Part shown: one piece after another, positions 28,795 through 40,300 of the stretch
Layout of the letters: every line of letters starts with the position of its first letter
How positions within the stretch are numbered: position 1 is the first letter of the stretch
DNA from: Gordonia jacobaea
GTDB taxonomy: Bacteria; Actinomycetota; Actinomycetes; Mycobacteriales; Mycobacteriaceae
DNA: 64,000 bases
Direction: 5' to 3'
NCBI RefSeq assembly: GCF_001186365.1
Contig: NZ_LDTZ01000013.1
Span: 596,997 to 660,996, forward strand
Position numbers and translations under genes: made by a program
The notes under the pieces: model-generated
What the model was told of the DNA's origin: nothing
Databases searched by the model: none
What the model saw: only the letters and a program-made list of their open reading frames with translations

Positions 28795-28812
28795 CGAGTA
28801 CCCCGGTACTCG
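28795..28812. promoter_or_regulatory. 18-bp palindrome upstream of the alpha-dioxygenase operon
   Basis: CGAGTACC-CC-GGTACTCG is a perfect 8-2-8 inverted repeat. It lies 35 bases before the ATG of the alpha-dioxygenase gene, in the 170-bp divergent spacer shared with the hypothetical gene at 28930. The position suits an operator overlapping the promoter; the LuxR-type product of the same operon is a candidate binder. Confidence 0.6.
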
Positions 28813-28929
28813 TGCGACCGCCATCCATGTCGCGAAGGCTGGAAACCCAGTCGGTTCACGCATGTCCGACGCAGGGTCAATCGGCACGATCAACGATGTC
28901 GTGCACTACGGGAGAATGGCAGGTGATTC

Positions 28930-29673
28930 GTGATCGTCCCGATCGGCATCACGCTCAACATCGAGACCGAACTCGACGACGCGGTGTCGGCGCTGGGGTG
29001 CCGCGTGGGCGACGCGCGGCACAGTCGATTCTGGTTCGCGGAGGCACGCCACGCATCGATCGACACCCCGACACCCCTCTACGACAACAGAGTGGCGATC
29101 AGGTTGCGCACGGGTGCCTTCGACGACCTCACGGTCACCATGCATCCCGAGCGAAGCGAGTGGCTGACAGGCGATTGGGCCAACTCGTTCGACCGTGACC
29201 AGTTCGAATATCGCATCTCAGATCAGTGGTGTGGTGGCGATCGAAGGCTCAGGGCGTCGGCACGTACCCGTCATCCGTCCGGGAGCATGTCCGAGGCGAT
29301 CGAGAACGGCGCCGACCCCACCCACCTCCTCGACACGGCGCAACGACGCTTTCTGGTCGCGTGCGCGTCGTCGGGGCCGCCGATCGACCACCTCGTACTG
29401 CGTGGGCCGATCACGTCGCAGGTCTGGGATACGTCGGTGCGCGACGTCCGACAGGTTCGGGTGGCGAGGTGGCTGTCCGATGACATCGACGTCGTCGGGG
29501 TCTCCACGTGCATCGGTGTCCGCCCCGGCGAGTCGTCGCACGACCTCGCGGCGCGGGCCTCGGCGGTCGCGAGCGATCTCCGCGACAGCCTCCACGACGC
29601 CGGGTGTCACACCAGCCCGCTGACGAGCAAAACCGCTCTGGCGCTTCGTGTGCTCGCAGGGGCGACCCCGTGA
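28930..29673 (+). CDS. Conserved-looking hypothetical protein, faint CYTH-like features
   Basis: A 247-residue soluble protein starting at GTG 28930, preceded by GGAGAATGGCAGG. I do not recognise it with certainty. Alternating hydrophobic strands with charged residues, ITLNIETELDDAV at the start, RVAIRLRTGAFDDLTVTMHP near 55-74 and later ARWLSDDIDVVGVSTCIGV near 175, recall the beta-tunnel of CYTH/triphosphate-tunnel enzymes, but the ExExK motif is not clear. The last 50 residues are helical. It is divergent from the alpha-dioxygenase gene with an 18-bp palindrome between them and is convergent, end to end, with the FKBP lipoprotein gene. Confidence 0.6.
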   Translation: MIVPIGITLNIETELDDAVSALGCRVGDARHSRFWFAEARHASIDTPTPLYDNRVAIRLRTGAFDDLTVTMHPERSEWLTGDWANSFDRDQFEYRISDQWCGGDRRLRASARTRHPSGSMSEAIENGADPTHLLDTAQRRFLVACASSGPPIDHLVLRGPITSQVWDTSVRDVRQVRVARWLSDDIDVVGVSTCIGVRPGESSHDLAARASAVASDLRDSLHDAGCHTSPLTSKTALALRVLAGATP

Positions 29674-30264
29674 TTACCCGTCGACGGAGACGATCGTCAG
29701 CTCGAAGACCAGACTGTCACCCTTGTTGATGCCCGCCGCAGGATTGCCATTCGGGTATCCGTCCTCAGGGTTCATCGCGACCGCAACCGACGAACCCACC
29801 TTCTGACCCGCGATGGCCTTCTTGAAACCGACCACGACCCGGTCGAGCGGGAACTGAACGGGAGTACCCCCCGAGTAGCTGCTGTCGAAGGTCTTACCGT
29901 CACGGCCATCGACGCCGACGTAACAGACGCTGACGGTCGCCGTGTCGGGGACAACCTCGCCGCTGCCCTCCCGCAGGGTGTGAACCTGCGTCTGCTCGAC
30001 CGCGAACGGAGTGGTCACCGTGACTGCCGGTGCCGTCGTCGAGGTCGAGGCGACGACGTCGACACTTCCCGTCGTGCCACGAAGGGTCCAGTCCGGCTTG
30101 GCATCCGCTGCCGGTGCCGCAGACGGGCAGGAGGGCGACGCCGCGGAAGTCGATGACGACGCGGCAGAGTCGGAACCGGAATCGGAGCCGCACGCGGCGA
30201 GTCCGATCGTCAGCGAGGCAACGGCTACGGGAAGTACGACACGGCGGATGTTCACGGGCGTCAC
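29674..30264 (-). CDS. FKBP-type peptidyl-prolyl isomerase lipoprotein
   Basis: A 196-residue exported lipoprotein. Residues 1-25 form a lipoprotein signal peptide with lipobox LAAC (Cys 25), followed by a Ser/Ala-rich linker to about 55. The C-terminal domain from about 95 has FKBP sequence: VPDTATVSVCYVGVDGRDGK, TFDSSYSGGTPVQFPLDRVV, GFKKAIAGQKVGSSVAVAM and a final strand SLVFELTIVSVDG. The tetrad expected for proline isomerase activity is largely kept. It would help fold cell-envelope proteins. Its stop abuts that of the hypothetical gene on the opposite strand. Confidence 0.9.
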   Translation of the reverse strand: MTPVNIRRVVLPVAVASLTIGLAACGSDSGSDSAASSSTSAASPSCPSAAPAADAKPDWTLRGTTGSVDVVASTSTTAPAVTVTTPFAVEQTQVHTLREGSGEVVPDTATVSVCYVGVDGRDGKTFDSSYSGGTPVQFPLDRVVVGFKKAIAGQKVGSSVAVAMNPEDGYPNGNPAAGINKGDSLVFELTIVSVDG

Positions 30265-30318
30265 GCTACCGAACGGCTTACCTCAGACCGTGAACCGCAT
30301 CGAACCACATCGCCGACG

Positions 30319-31821
30319 TCACGAACCCTGGAGTCCCAGTGCGCGGGAGATGGTGAAGAACAGGTCCGTCTGATCGGTCAAGCCGACGACATTCGCCGCG
30401 CTGGGGCCGTATGCGGCGATCCGCACCTGCGTACCGGTGTGGCCCTGATCCATCGCGTCCAGATTGTCCGACGTTCCGTATGACACCGTGAGCGGCTGGC
30501 CGTCCTTGCCGGTCAACACGCGGGTCAGTCCGGGGTAGATGGCGTCCTTCTCCACCTGCAGGGGCAGCTTCGCGTCGTCGGCGGCCTTCTGTACGTCCTC
30601 GGCAGTCATCGACTCGACGATCTGGCTGCTGTGCGCGTGATCGGCGGTCACGATCACCAGCGTGTCGCGGTTGTCCTTGGCGTAGTCGAGCGCCACCTTC
30701 GTCGCTTCGTCGAGGTCGACGGTCTCGCCGATCTGACCGCACGGGTTTGCGGCGTGATCCTGCTTGTCGATCGACGCGCCTTCCACCTGCAGGAAGAAGC
30801 CCTTGTCGTTGCCCTTGAGGAGGTCGATGGACTTCTTCGTCATGTCGGCGAGCTTCGGCGTGGATGCGCCACGTTCGGGGTTGTCGGTGCACGTTGCGGC
30901 TGGTTCGAGGTAACCACCCTTGGTCGCGACGGGTCCGTTCCAGCGGACAGGCATGTTGCCGTCGGCGAAGAGTCCGAGGACCGGAGAGTCCTGGTTGGCC
31001 GTTGTGACGCCGTTGAGCTCGTCGGCGCTGCGCACCATGGTGTAGCCCCGTTCCTTCGCCTGCACCTCGAGCGTCTTGCCCTGGTATTCGCCCGCAGTAG
31101 CGGTTTGCTGGAACGACTTGGCGCCACCACCGAGCACGACGTCGGGTCGCGTTCCCAGCAACTGCTCGGTGATCGACCCCTTGCCACCCTTTTCCAGGGC
31201 GTCTGTCGGACACTTCTCGGATGTTTCCTCGGGCCCATAGCATTTGCGATTGGTGACGTGCGCGACCTGTACCGCGGGTGTGGCGTCCTGGATCTCAGCG
31301 GTGGTGACATCACCGGTCGCCTTGCCCGACTTCTTCGCCAGTTCGAGCAGCGTCTGCTGAGATCGGCCCTCGATGTCGACGGAGATTGCGCCGTTGTAGG
31401 TCTTCGTGCCCGTCGACCAGGCCGAACCGCTCGCGGCCGAATCGGTGACGAAGGTCGGCTTGCCGTCCTTGTCGAGCGAGTAGTGCGTGTACTGACCCGT
31501 CAGCGGCAAGGCGTCGAGTCCATTGAATGCGCCGCCCGCGCCCTGCGCGTAGTCGCGAGCAACGGTGATCTCGGAATCTCCCATGCCGTCACCGATCAGC
31601 AGGATGACGTTCTTGGCGCCGGAGTTTCGGATGGAGTCGGCGATGAGCGAACTGCGGTCATCGCCCGCCCTCGTAGCCCCGCCATGTTCCGAAAGCTTGC
31701 CCTTGGCAACGGGATTCAACAGCGGTCCGGCCGCATCGTTGCTTCCGTCACCGCCGCACGCCGCAATCACCGTCGTCGCACACACCAAAGCCGTGACCGC
31801 CATGTACCGATGTCGTCGCAT
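30319..31821 (-). CDS. phoA: Alkaline phosphatase, PhoA type, exported lipoprotein
   Basis: A periplasmic/surface phosphomonoesterase of about 500 residues. The signal peptide [20 protein letters not shown] is followed by a lipobox-like AAC, suggesting lipid anchoring. Active-site elements of the family are present: [11 protein letters not shown] with a metal-binding Asp, [14 protein letters not shown] with the nucleophilic Ser, [14 protein letters not shown] and [12 protein letters not shown] with metal-binding Asp and His residues. Several in-frame ATGs exist; I choose 31821 because GGGGAGA lies six bases before it and the signal peptide then starts cleanly. No phosphate-regulator site was looked for beyond eye inspection. 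Confidence 0.9.
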   Translation of the reverse strand: MRRHRYMAVTALVCATTVIAACGGDGSNDAAGPLLNPVAKGKLSEHGGATRAGDDRSSLIADSIRNSGAKNVILLIGDGMGDSEITVARDYAQGAGGAFNGLDALPLTGQYTHYSLDKDGKPTFVTDSAASGSAWSTGTKTYNGAISVDIEGRSQQTLLELAKKSGKATGDVTTAEIQDATPAVQVAHVTNRKCYGPEETSEKCPTDALEKGGKGSITEQLLGTRPDVVLGGGAKSFQQTATAGEYQGKTLEVQAKERGYTMVRSADELNGVTTANQDSPVLGLFADGNMPVRWNGPVATKGGYLEPAATCTDNPERGASTPKLADMTKKSIDLLKGNDKGFFLQVEGASIDKQDHAANPCGQIGETVDLDEATKVALDYAKDNRDTLVIVTADHAHSSQIVESMTAEDVQKAADDAKLPLQVEKDAIYPGLTRVLTGKDGQPLTVSYGTSDNLDAMDQGHTGTQVRIAAYGPSAANVVGLTDQTDLFFTISRALGLQGS

Positions 31822-31947
31822 CCGCATTCTCCCCATATCCGCCGTTTTACTGAACTCGGACATGGTCGTTGCGATATGTGAACAAAAGTTGTCGCGGGAT
31901 CGACGCCGGTGCGGCCACCCGACCACGACTCGGGTGACCGCACCACC

Positions 31948-32301
31948 TCAGCGCTTGAGCGGGCTGTAGAAAACCAGTCCGTTGCCCTTGTTGTCGTAGA
32001 CGACCGCACGACGCTCGTGCGCGTCGTCGTACGGGCCTTTGATGATGGCGCCACCGCTTTCCTCGACGGCCTTCGCGTCGCCGTCGACGTCGTCGGTCTT
32101 GATACCGACCACCACCTTGCCCGGTATGGGATGGTCGACGTCAGTTGCGAGCGCAAGTGTCAGCGATCCGCCGTCGAGGGCGGCGAAATGCGCCCCGTCA
32201 CGAAACTTGAGCGCCATACCCAACGTCTCGCTGTAGAACTTGATGGAATCGTCGAGATCGTCGGTCGACAGAACGATCATGCGGACTTCGTGGTCACTCA
32301 C
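31948..32301 (-). CDS. VOC-family (glyoxalase-like) protein
   Basis: A 117-residue single-domain vicinal-oxygen-chelate protein. VRMIVLSTDDLDDSIKFYSE, TLGMALKFRDGAHFAALDGG and KGNGLVFYSPLK follow the family's paired beta-alpha-beta-beta-beta pattern. The usual first metal-ligand His is replaced (MIVLST), so it may bind ligand without metal catalysis. ATG 32301 is preceded by AGGAGG-like sequence (GGCCTCCTTT on the plus strand). Function unknown; it sits between alkaline phosphatase and isocitrate dehydrogenase genes without obvious linkage. Confidence 0.82.
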   Translation of the reverse strand: MSDHEVRMIVLSTDDLDDSIKFYSETLGMALKFRDGAHFAALDGGSLTLALATDVDHPIPGKVVVGIKTDDVDGDAKAVEESGGAIIKGPYDDAHERRAVVYDNKGNGLVFYSPLKR

Positions 32302-32468
32302 GTTGGCCTCCTTTGGCCGAATCCAGCTTGCTCAGCGTGGGCCCCAACCCCGTATTCGACGCTAGTGCAACCGACAGCCAGACGAATGGGACTTTCGGTC
32401 CGCACCCGAGGGTTGCGCACAGGACGCACACAGACCCAGGAAATACAGGCAGACCCCAGAAATACGGG

Positions 32469-32499
32469 CGGCTCCCGACCTGAATCAGGTCGGGAGCCG
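32469..32499. terminator. Hairpin terminator after isocitrate dehydrogenase
   Basis: A 15-bp inverted repeat, CGGCTCCCGACCTGA and its complement, with a one-base centre lies 18 bases beyond the stop codon of the leftward isocitrate dehydrogenase gene. The central bases would open into a small loop. Confidence 0.8.
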
Positions 32500-32517
32500 G
32501 TGTCGTCTGACCGCGCG

Positions 32518-34755
32518 TCAGCTGCGAACGGAGTCGAGCGCCTCGTTGAACGTCGCGCTCGGTCGCATGACCGCAGCCAGCTTGTCCGAGTCGGGAGCGT
32601 AGTAACCGCCGATGTCGACCGCCTGGCCCTGCGCCTTGTTCAGCTCGGCCACGATCGCATCCTCGTTGTCGGCAAGCGTCTTCGCGAGCGGCGCGAAATG
32701 CTTGGCCAGTTCCTCGTCGTCGGTCTGCTTGGCCAGTTCCTCAGCCCAGTACATCGCGAGATAGAACTGGCTACCCCGGTTGTCGAGCTCGCCGGTTTTG
32801 CGCGACGGCCCCTTGTTGTTCTCCAGCAACCGGCCGGTCGCGGCGTCGAGCGTCTTGGCCAGCACCTCGGCCTTGGGGTTGTCGTTCTTCTTACCGAGGT
32901 CCTCGAGACTGACCGCGAGGGCGAGGAACTCACCGAGCGAATCCCACCGCAGGTGATTCTCCTCGAGAAGCTGCTTGACGTGCTTGGGCGCCGACCCTCC
33001 CGCGCCGGTTTCATACAGGCCGCCGCCGGCCATCAGCGGGACGATCGACAACATCTTGGCGCTGGTCCCGAGTTCGAGGATCGGGAAGAGGTCGGTCAGA
33101 TAGTCACGCAGGATGTTGCCGGTTGCCGAGATCGTGTCGAGGCCGCGGATCAGACGTTCCATCGTGTAGCGGATGGCACGAACCTGCGACATGATCTGGA
33201 TGTCGAGGCCCTCGGTGTCGTGATCCTTCAGGTAGGTATTGACCTTCTTGATCAGCTCGTTCTCGTGCGGGCGGTAGGGATCGAGCCAGAAGACCACCGG
33301 CATTCCCGACTCACGCGCACGGGTCACGGCCAGCTTCACCCAGTCGCGGATCGGGGCGTCGCGCACGATGCACATGCGCCAGATGTCGCCCTCTTCGACG
33401 TCCTGCGACAGCAGGATCTCACCGGTCTCGAGGTCGACGAAGTTCGCGACACCGTCTGCAGGGATCTCGAAGGTCTTGTCGTGCGAGCCGTACTCTTCGG
33501 CCTTCTGTGCCATGAGTCCGACGTTGGGCACCGTGCCCATCGTGGTGGGATCGAACTGTCCGTTGGTCTTACAGAAGTTGACCATCTCCTGGTAGATCCG
33601 CGAGAACGTCGACTCGGGGTTGACCGCCTTTGTGTCCTTGGGGCGGCCGTCCGCGCCATACATTTTGCCGCCTGCGCGGATCATCGCGGGCATCGAGGCG
33701 TCGACGATGACGTCGCTGGGGGAGTGGAAGTTCGAGATGCCGCGTGCGGAGTCGACCATCGCGAGTTCGGGTCGATGCTCGTGGCATTTGTGCAGGTCGT
33801 CGATGATCTCTTCCTTCTTCGACGCCGGCAGCGATTCGATCTTCGCGTAGAGATCAGACAAGCCGTTGTTCACGTTGACACCGAGCTCGTCGAACAGATC
33901 GCCGTGCTTGGCGAACGCTTCTTTGTAGAAGGTGCGCACCGCGTGGCCGAACACGATCGGGTGGCTGACCCGCATCATCGTCGCCTTCACGTGCAGCGAG
34001 AACATGACACCCGTCTTGTAGGCGTCTTCCATCTCATTCTCGTAGAACTCGATCAACGCCTTCTTGCTCATGTACATGCTGTCGATGACGTCGCCGTCGA
34101 GCAGCTTCACCTCCGGCTTGAGCACGATCGTCTCGCCGCTGTCGGTGACGAGTTCCATCTTGACCTTGCGGTCGCCCTGCACGGTGATCGACTTCTCGCC
34201 GTGGTAGAAATCGCCCTCCCGCATGTGTGCGACGTGGGTACGCGATGCCATCGACCAGTCACCCATCGAATGGGGGTGCTTCTGTGCGTACTCCTTGACG
34301 GCCCTGGGCGCACGACGATCCGAATTACCCTCACGCAGAACGGGATTCACGGCGCTACCGAGACACTTGGTGTAGCGGTCGCGAATCTCCTTCTCCTCTT
34401 CGGTCTTCGGATTGCCGGGATAGTCGGGGATGTTGAACCCCTTGGCCTGCAGCTCCTTGATCGCTGCGAGCAACTGCGGCACAGAGGCGCTGATGTTGGG
34501 GAGCTTGATGATGTTGGTGTCGGGCTCCTGGGTCAGGCGCCCCAGCTCTCCCAGGTGATCGCCGACCTTCTGCTCGTCGGTCAGGTAATCGGGGAACTCG
34601 GACAGGATGCGCGACGCAACGGAGATGTCGGACGTCTCGACGTTGATGTCTGCGGCATCGGCGAACGCCCGGATGACGGGCAGAAAGGAGTAGGTCGCCA
34701 GCATGGGCGCCTCGTCGGTCAGGGTGTAGATGATGGTCGGTTGCTTGTCGCTCAT
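32518..34755 (-). CDS. icd: Monomeric NADP-dependent isocitrate dehydrogenase
   Basis: Oxidatively decarboxylates isocitrate to 2-oxoglutarate in the citric acid cycle. The 745-residue length and sequence belong to the large monomeric class (IDH-II), unrelated in length to the dimeric enzyme. Recognisable stretches are [20 protein letters not shown] at the N-terminus, [17 protein letters not shown] near 85, [19 protein letters not shown] substrate-binding sequence near 135, and [15 protein letters not shown] near 495. ATG 34755 has GGCAGG six bases before it. A hairpin terminator follows. Supply of 2-oxoglutarate links it to glutamate dehydrogenase further along, but they are not adjacent. 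Confidence 0.96.
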   Translation of the reverse strand: MSDKQPTIIYTLTDEAPMLATYSFLPVIRAFADAADINVETSDISVASRILSEFPDYLTDEQKVGDHLGELGRLTQEPDTNIIKLPNISASVPQLLAAIKELQAKGFNIPDYPGNPKTEEEKEIRDRYTKCLGSAVNPVLREGNSDRRAPRAVKEYAQKHPHSMGDWSMASRTHVAHMREGDFYHGEKSITVQGDRKVKMELVTDSGETIVLKPEVKLLDGDVIDSMYMSKKALIEFYENEMEDAYKTGVMFSLHVKATMMRVSHPIVFGHAVRTFYKEAFAKHGDLFDELGVNVNNGLSDLYAKIESLPASKKEEIIDDLHKCHEHRPELAMVDSARGISNFHSPSDVIVDASMPAMIRAGGKMYGADGRPKDTKAVNPESTFSRIYQEMVNFCKTNGQFDPTTMGTVPNVGLMAQKAEEYGSHDKTFEIPADGVANFVDLETGEILLSQDVEEGDIWRMCIVRDAPIRDWVKLAVTRARESGMPVVFWLDPYRPHENELIKKVNTYLKDHDTEGLDIQIMSQVRAIRYTMERLIRGLDTISATGNILRDYLTDLFPILELGTSAKMLSIVPLMAGGGLYETGAGGSAPKHVKQLLEENHLRWDSLGEFLALAVSLEDLGKKNDNPKAEVLAKTLDAATGRLLENNKGPSRKTGELDNRGSQFYLAMYWAEELAKQTDDEELAKHFAPLAKTLADNEDAIVAELNKAQGQAVDIGGYYAPDSDKLAAVMRPSATFNEALDSVRS

Positions 34756-35012
34756 AACCTGCCTTCGCTCTCGAGTGCGGTCGCCCGACACAATGGGTCG
34801 TGTGTCTCAACCGCTGGCCACGCGCGGGTGTGCACGTCCAGCGTCAACCCTATTCGGTCGGCGAAACCCGTGCCGCATGTGCTCGCGAAATGAGCTGGGT
34901 CGCGTCGTGATCGCAGGGTGCCCTCGCCCACTGTGGTGCGCTCGCGACGACGCCGCGGGGCCATGGCAGACTCGACCGCGGTCCGTGAACGAGGTGCAAC
35001 CGTGAGGTGACG

Positions 35013-36521
35013 ATGGTGAACTCTGCCGTGGATGGGACTCTGACGCTGACCGACACGTTCGAGGCAAACCGCTCGATCCAGCGCTCTGCCGCCGTCCGAC
35101 TGTTCGCGGCCTCGAACTCGGCCCTGTACGTCACGCTGATGGAACGCCATCTCGACTTCGGAACTCGCCACACCGAGTCGGAGCTCGCTATTCGCCTAGA
35201 CCGCGACATCGCCGCACTCGGCACGTCAGACCAGCCCGCCGGGCTCGATCTCATCAAGTCGTGGGCCAAGCAGGGGTGGCTACACCGTGTGACCGACGCC
35301 GCGTCGCCGTCGGCACCCAACGTGTGCTTCCTGAGCACCGAGGCGCGCTCGGTGATCGCATACATGCGTCGATTGCGGCGCGAGGACAGCGTCGCGACCG
35401 GCGGGTCGATCATGGGCGTGGCCGCCGGTCTGCACCGGGTTGCCACGCAGGTGACCGACGATCCCGAACGAATCCGCGAGGACATCGAGAACCAGATCGA
35501 CGAACTCGACGCCGAACTCGTCGAACTCAATGAGGGCCGCCGTCGACCATTCGACCTGCGGGGAGCCGAGGACGAGGCTCGGGCGATCGCGTATCAAATG
35601 GAACAGATCATCACCGACATCGGCCAATACGGCGCGATGCTCGATCGGATCACCACAGCGCTGCTCGACGACCCGCACGACTCCGACCTCGCCTACCGGG
35701 ATCGGCAGCGTCAGATGTTCGACGACTATGAGTCGCTCCTCGAGTCGTCGCAGAGCGCGTCGTATCACGCCTTCACGCAGATGATTCAGGATCCGATGCA
35801 GCGCGCACGCCTCATCTCCGACATCGAGCTCGTCGTCGACAGGCTGCCGAGCATCGATACCGGTCTGCGGGCAGTGATGGAGAATTTCTTCCCGTTGGTC
35901 AGTGAGCAGATGGCCGAGGTCGGGCGGATCAGGCAGCGCTGTGCGCGTCGAATCCGACGGTTCGTCGCGTCGGGGACGCTCGAGCAGAGCCGTGGCGTCG
36001 CCCGACAGCTCAACGACGCGCTGGCGACAGCCAATGAGCTTCTCAAGGATTCGCTCGCCGACCGTCGTCTCGGCTACGAGTTGCCTGTCGCGACGCCGCA
36101 GGTGACGTCGATCGGTCGGCTCGCGTTCGAAATCCGCAATCCGGCACCGCCGGAGCAGGCACGTCCCGCAGACGGACGAACCAACCTGGCATCGTTCGCG
36201 TCGCTCGCGGGGCAGGTCGACACGGTGGAACTCGCCGACGTCGTGAACGACAAGCTGACATCGGGACCGCTGTCGTTGAGCGACGCGATCGCCGCGCTCG
36301 ACGAGCCGTACCTCGCGCACGTCATCGTGTTGTGGTCGTGGGCCCTGCGCCAGCCTCGGGAAATGCCGCGCCAGCATGGGGCGGGGTCGTCGTTCGTGCG
36401 GTTCCGGTCGCTGGAGGGCGAGGATCGCGCGATCGAAGTGCCGACGTTGTTGTTCAGCGAGCCTATTCCTTCCCAGCACAGCGATACCGATTCGATTCTC
36501 AGCACGGAAGCCGACGCCTGA
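35013..36521 (+). CDS. jetA: Wadjet-type condensin kleisin subunit JetA (DUF3375/MksF-like)
   Basis: A 502-residue DUF3375 protein, the MukF/MksF-like kleisin of Wadjet SMC complexes. The N-terminal winged-helix part has [20 protein letters not shown] and [11 protein letters not shown]; the middle is long helical, coiled-coil-prone sequence (about 140-340) with [20 protein letters not shown]; the C-terminal winged-helix part has [14 protein letters not shown] sequence and [14 protein letters not shown] 35013 follows GAGGTGA and is preferred over GTG 35007. It heads a three-gene operon, TGATG-overlapping jetB by one base. Role: bridges the SMC heads and DNA; in defence systems this blocks plasmid transformation. 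Confidence 0.88.
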   Translation: MVNSAVDGTLTLTDTFEANRSIQRSAAVRLFAASNSALYVTLMERHLDFGTRHTESELAIRLDRDIAALGTSDQPAGLDLIKSWAKQGWLHRVTDAASPSAPNVCFLSTEARSVIAYMRRLRREDSVATGGSIMGVAAGLHRVATQVTDDPERIREDIENQIDELDAELVELNEGRRRPFDLRGAEDEARAIAYQMEQIITDIGQYGAMLDRITTALLDDPHDSDLAYRDRQRQMFDDYESLLESSQSASYHAFTQMIQDPMQRARLISDIELVVDRLPSIDTGLRAVMENFFPLVSEQMAEVGRIRQRCARRIRRFVASGTLEQSRGVARQLNDALATANELLKDSLADRRLGYELPVATPQVTSIGRLAFEIRNPAPPEQARPADGRTNLASFASLAGQVDTVELADVVNDKLTSGPLSLSDAIAALDEPYLAHVIVLWSWALRQPREMPRQHGAGSSFVRFRSLEGEDRAIEVPTLLFSEPIPSQHSDTDSILSTEADA

Positions 36522-37387
36522 TGACCAGCACCGACACCACGAACACTGACACCACCGACCCGAACACGCCCGGGGCAACGACGAACACCTCGGCCACCTC
36601 CGCGCCCGCCGACGAGTTCGCCGGATACGACGACCTGCCGACCGCGGCGACGCACGGAAGAATCGACGGACCACGCGCTCCTCGATTCGACGGCGATGTC
36701 TCGGCGATGCCCGATCGCGCATGCTGGGCATTGCAGAATCTCCTCACGCGCAGGCACGTCAGCGGCGACCGCAACCCGCAACTGTGGGCGTGGGTCACCG
36801 AGTATCAGGATCTGCTCCGTAGTCGGCTGTCAGAGCTCGACCTTCGACTGCGCCTCGTCGACGAGCTCCAGGTCGCGTTCGTCGAGCAGGCTGGATACGA
36901 GTCACGTTGGGGTAGAAAGATTCTCAAACGCGAGACCATCCAGACCTACGACGCGATTCTCGCGTTGCACCTCGCCAAGTTCTTGCGCTCGTCGCGTGAG
37001 GAGACAGCGATCATCACCCGTGAGGAGATCCACGAGATGTTCGCAGGCGTGACCAATACGATCGACCGTGATCTCGCGTTGTTCGACAAGCGGATCGAAC
37101 GTGCGATAGACAAGCTCGAGGAACTCGACTTCTTGCGCCGACACCGCGACGATCCAGACACGTTCACCGTCAGCCCGGTGATCACCGCTGTCATGACCGC
37201 CTCGGTGATCACCGACCTGCAGCATCAGTTCGAGCAGTTCATCGGCGCCGGCGACACGGGCGACGATCTCGCGGTCGACGCCGATTCGGTAGGCGCAGAA
37301 GGCAGCTCGGCGCCGACCGGCCAGTCGGACTCCACCGACGAATACTCCACTGGCGAATACTCCGACGACGAAGGAGACCAGTGGTGA
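36521..37387 (+). CDS. jetB: Wadjet-type condensin subunit JetB (DUF4194/MksE-like)
   Basis: A 288-residue DUF4194 protein, the KITE/MukE-like partner of the kleisin. The first 45 residues are a Thr/Asp-rich disordered leader; then [19 protein letters not shown] and tandem winged-helix sequence with [20 protein letters not shown] near 125 and [20 protein letters not shown] near 165; the C-terminal tail from about 250 is acidic and low complexity. Start is ATG 36521, sharing the A of the jetA stop; its stop overlaps the jetC GTG. The arrangement jetA-jetB-jetC with one- to four-base overlaps implies stoichiometric translation. Confidence 0.86.
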   Translation: MTSTDTTNTDTTDPNTPGATTNTSATSAPADEFAGYDDLPTAATHGRIDGPRAPRFDGDVSAMPDRACWALQNLLTRRHVSGDRNPQLWAWVTEYQDLLRSRLSELDLRLRLVDELQVAFVEQAGYESRWGRKILKRETIQTYDAILALHLAKFLRSSREETAIITREEIHEMFAGVTNTIDRDLALFDKRIERAIDKLEELDFLRRHRDDPDTFTVSPVITAVMTASVITDLQHQFEQFIGAGDTGDDLAVDADSVGAEGSSAPTGQSDSTDEYSTGEYSDDEGDQW

Positions 37388-40300
37388 GTGATCTCGACAA
37401 GCTCGATCAGCGGGAAACAGCCGACCAGCAGGACACGGCCGCCCAGCAGGGCAAGGTCGATCAGCGGGACACCGCCGACCAGCGAAGCACCCCGGACCGG
37501 CGGGGAACGCTCCATCGCGGCGAGGGGGACGAGCAGTACTACCTGTCGCGGTTGCAGCTCATCAACTGGGGCGTCTTCGACGGCTATCACTCCATCGGGT
37601 TCAGCCCGGGCGGCGCGCTCATCACGGGTTCGTCGGGAAGTGGCAAATCGTCACTGCTGGACGCGATCTCGCTGGCCTTCCTGCCCGATCACCGCCGCAA
37701 CTTCAATGCCTCGGGCGATACCACCGCGGCCGGCTCGTCCGGCGGTCGACGTACCGTCGGCAAGTACGTGCGCGGCGCGTGGGGCGAGCGTCGCGACGCA
37801 ACGGGAGCGCACCGCGAGATCATGTATCTCCGCGGGAGCGGCCCCGCGTGGGCGGCGATCGCGGTCACCTACACCTCGACGTCGGGCACGGCTATCACCG
37901 GGCTTGTTCTGAAATGGCTTGGCGCGGGCAAACTCACCGATGCGCACAGCGCTTACTTCATCCACGACGGTGACGTCGACATCGTGGACGCCTGCAACGA
38001 GTGGGCCGCCAATGGCTACAGCGCTGCCCGGTTCCGCGATCGCGGTTGGCAGGGCGGTCCGGGAGAGGGCAAGTACCTGTCGACGCTGTATTCGTTGATC
38101 GGCATCCGCGGCTCCGATGCCGCACAGCAGTTGCTCGGAAAGGCCAAGTCGCTCAAGAGCGTCGGCGGACTCGCGCAGTTCGTCCGGGAGTTCATGCTCG
38201 ACGAACCCACGAGTATCGCGGGCATCTCCGACGCTCTCGAGCAGATCGATCCACTGGTCGAGGCGCGTGAGCTCCTCGACGTATCCCGGCGCAAGCGCAC
38301 CATTCTCGACAACGTCGAGGCGATGCAGGAGCGCTATGCGGCGGAGTCGGCGACGTTCACGGTGCTCGACACCATCGAGCCAGAAGTCGTCCGCTCGTAC
38401 GTCACCAACCTGCGGCTGCACAACGCCGAACCCGAGATCGCCGACCTCGACGATCAGATCGCCCGGCTCGATTCCGACCTCGCCGCACTCAACTCGCAGC
38501 ACGATCAACTCCGCCAGGATCACAGCCACCTACTCGGTCGGATCGCGACGTCGACGGGCGATCTCGCGCCGCTGCAAGAACAACTCTCGACGGCACAGAA
38601 GGCAAGCAACGAGGCATCGATCCGGCGCGCCACGTACGAACACAAGATCTCCGCGCTCGGATTCGACATTCCTGAAGACGGCGAAGCGTTCTGGGAGCTG
38701 CGTGAGCACCTGATGGAGGAGGCCACCCGACTCGACGGCCAACTCGAGGCCGGCAAGCCACATTTCGCCGAGACGCTCGCCACCGAGGTGGCAGCGCGAT
38801 CCCAACGCGACGCTGCCCGTGACGAACTCGAGCGTGTACGCCACGCCGGTTCCGCGCTGCCCCGCGCCGAGCACGAGATGCGTCGAATCATCGCCAGCGC
38901 ACTCCAACTCGACGAGTCCGAACTGCGGTATGTCGCCGAACTCGTCGAGCTCGAACCGTCTGCCGAGAGGTGGCGACTGGCCGTCGAGAAGGTCCTACGT
39001 AACGCCGGGCTGCGACTCCTGGTGCCGGACAAGCACTTTGCGGCCGCGCTCAAATTCGTCAACGAGCACGACATGCGCGGACGGATTCAACTCCACCACG
39101 CGGAGACGCGTCCCGCGCCGATGGTGGAGCCGGGCACGCTCGGGGCAACGCTACGGGCGGCCGAGCCCGACCACCCGTGCACCAACGAGGCGCTCACGAT
39201 CCTCGCCAAACTCGGCAATTACGTGTGCGTCGATTCAACTGCCGACTTCGTCGAGCACACCAAGGCCGTCACCGACCGGGGTCTCCGCAAGGATTCGGCG
39301 AAACTCGCCATCAAGGACGACCGTCAGCAGTTGCGTCCGTCCCAATACATCTTCGTCGGAAACGTGAGCGCGAAAATCACTGCGCTGCAAGAAGAACTCG
39401 AACTCGAAAACGAGCTGTACGAACAGGCGCGAGCTCGCAGCGCCGAACTCGATCGGGAGCGCACCGCCAAGGAACAGCGACGCGACGCGTACCGACGAGT
39501 CTGTGAGCAGTTCGCCGGGTGGAACGAGATCGACCTCGACACCGCGGACGATCGCGTCGACGCGCTCACCGAACAGTACGAGCTGCTCATGGAGGAGAAT
39601 CCCGACACCGAGGCACTGCAACGCAAGGCCGAGGACATCTGGGAGCAGGTCCGCGCCGCCATCTCACAGGCGGCACTTGTGCGTGACAAAATCGCCACTC
39701 ACGACAAGCGTCGTACTCAGCTACTCGATCTGGTCGACCGGTTGAAGATCGAACCCGTGTCGGCCCACGCAGAGGCGACACTCGATCGCTTCCGTGAGGA
39801 GTCCGCGGCGGTGCTCGACGTACTCGCACCGGATCCGTTCCGCCAGGATCTACTCAAAGCCGTTGGGCGCGAGCGTGATCGGATGCGTGCAGACACTCGC
39901 CGCTCGCGCGACGAGTTGGGGCGAATCCTCGACGCCTACGACAAGGAGTTTCCCGACGCGATCCCCAACGACAGCGACGATTTCGACGAGCGTGTCCACG
40001 ACTACGTCGCGCTGTGTCGCCGCATCGACGAACGCGAGTTGCCTGCCGCCTACGAACGGATGCGACGACTCATCACCGAGCAGGCACCGGGCGCGATCCT
40101 GAGCCTGCACATGGCGGCCGAAGCCGAGGAGCGCCGCATCGTCGAACAGATCGAGCGAGTCAACTCCGGACTCGGCTCGGTCGCCTTCAACCGCGGGACC
40201 CGCCTGCGGCTCTGCCCGGGCCGCAAAACGCTCGCAGCGGTTGCCGAACTGACCGACAAGGCGCGGCAGATCTCGTCGCGTACCGCCGCCGTCGGATTCG

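Noticed and set aside
31909..34893. A 994-codon open frame on the plus strand opposite isocitrate dehydrogenase
   Set aside because: It has no recognisable protein features and mirrors the strongly biased codons of the monomeric isocitrate dehydrogenase gene, a common artefact in high-GC DNA.
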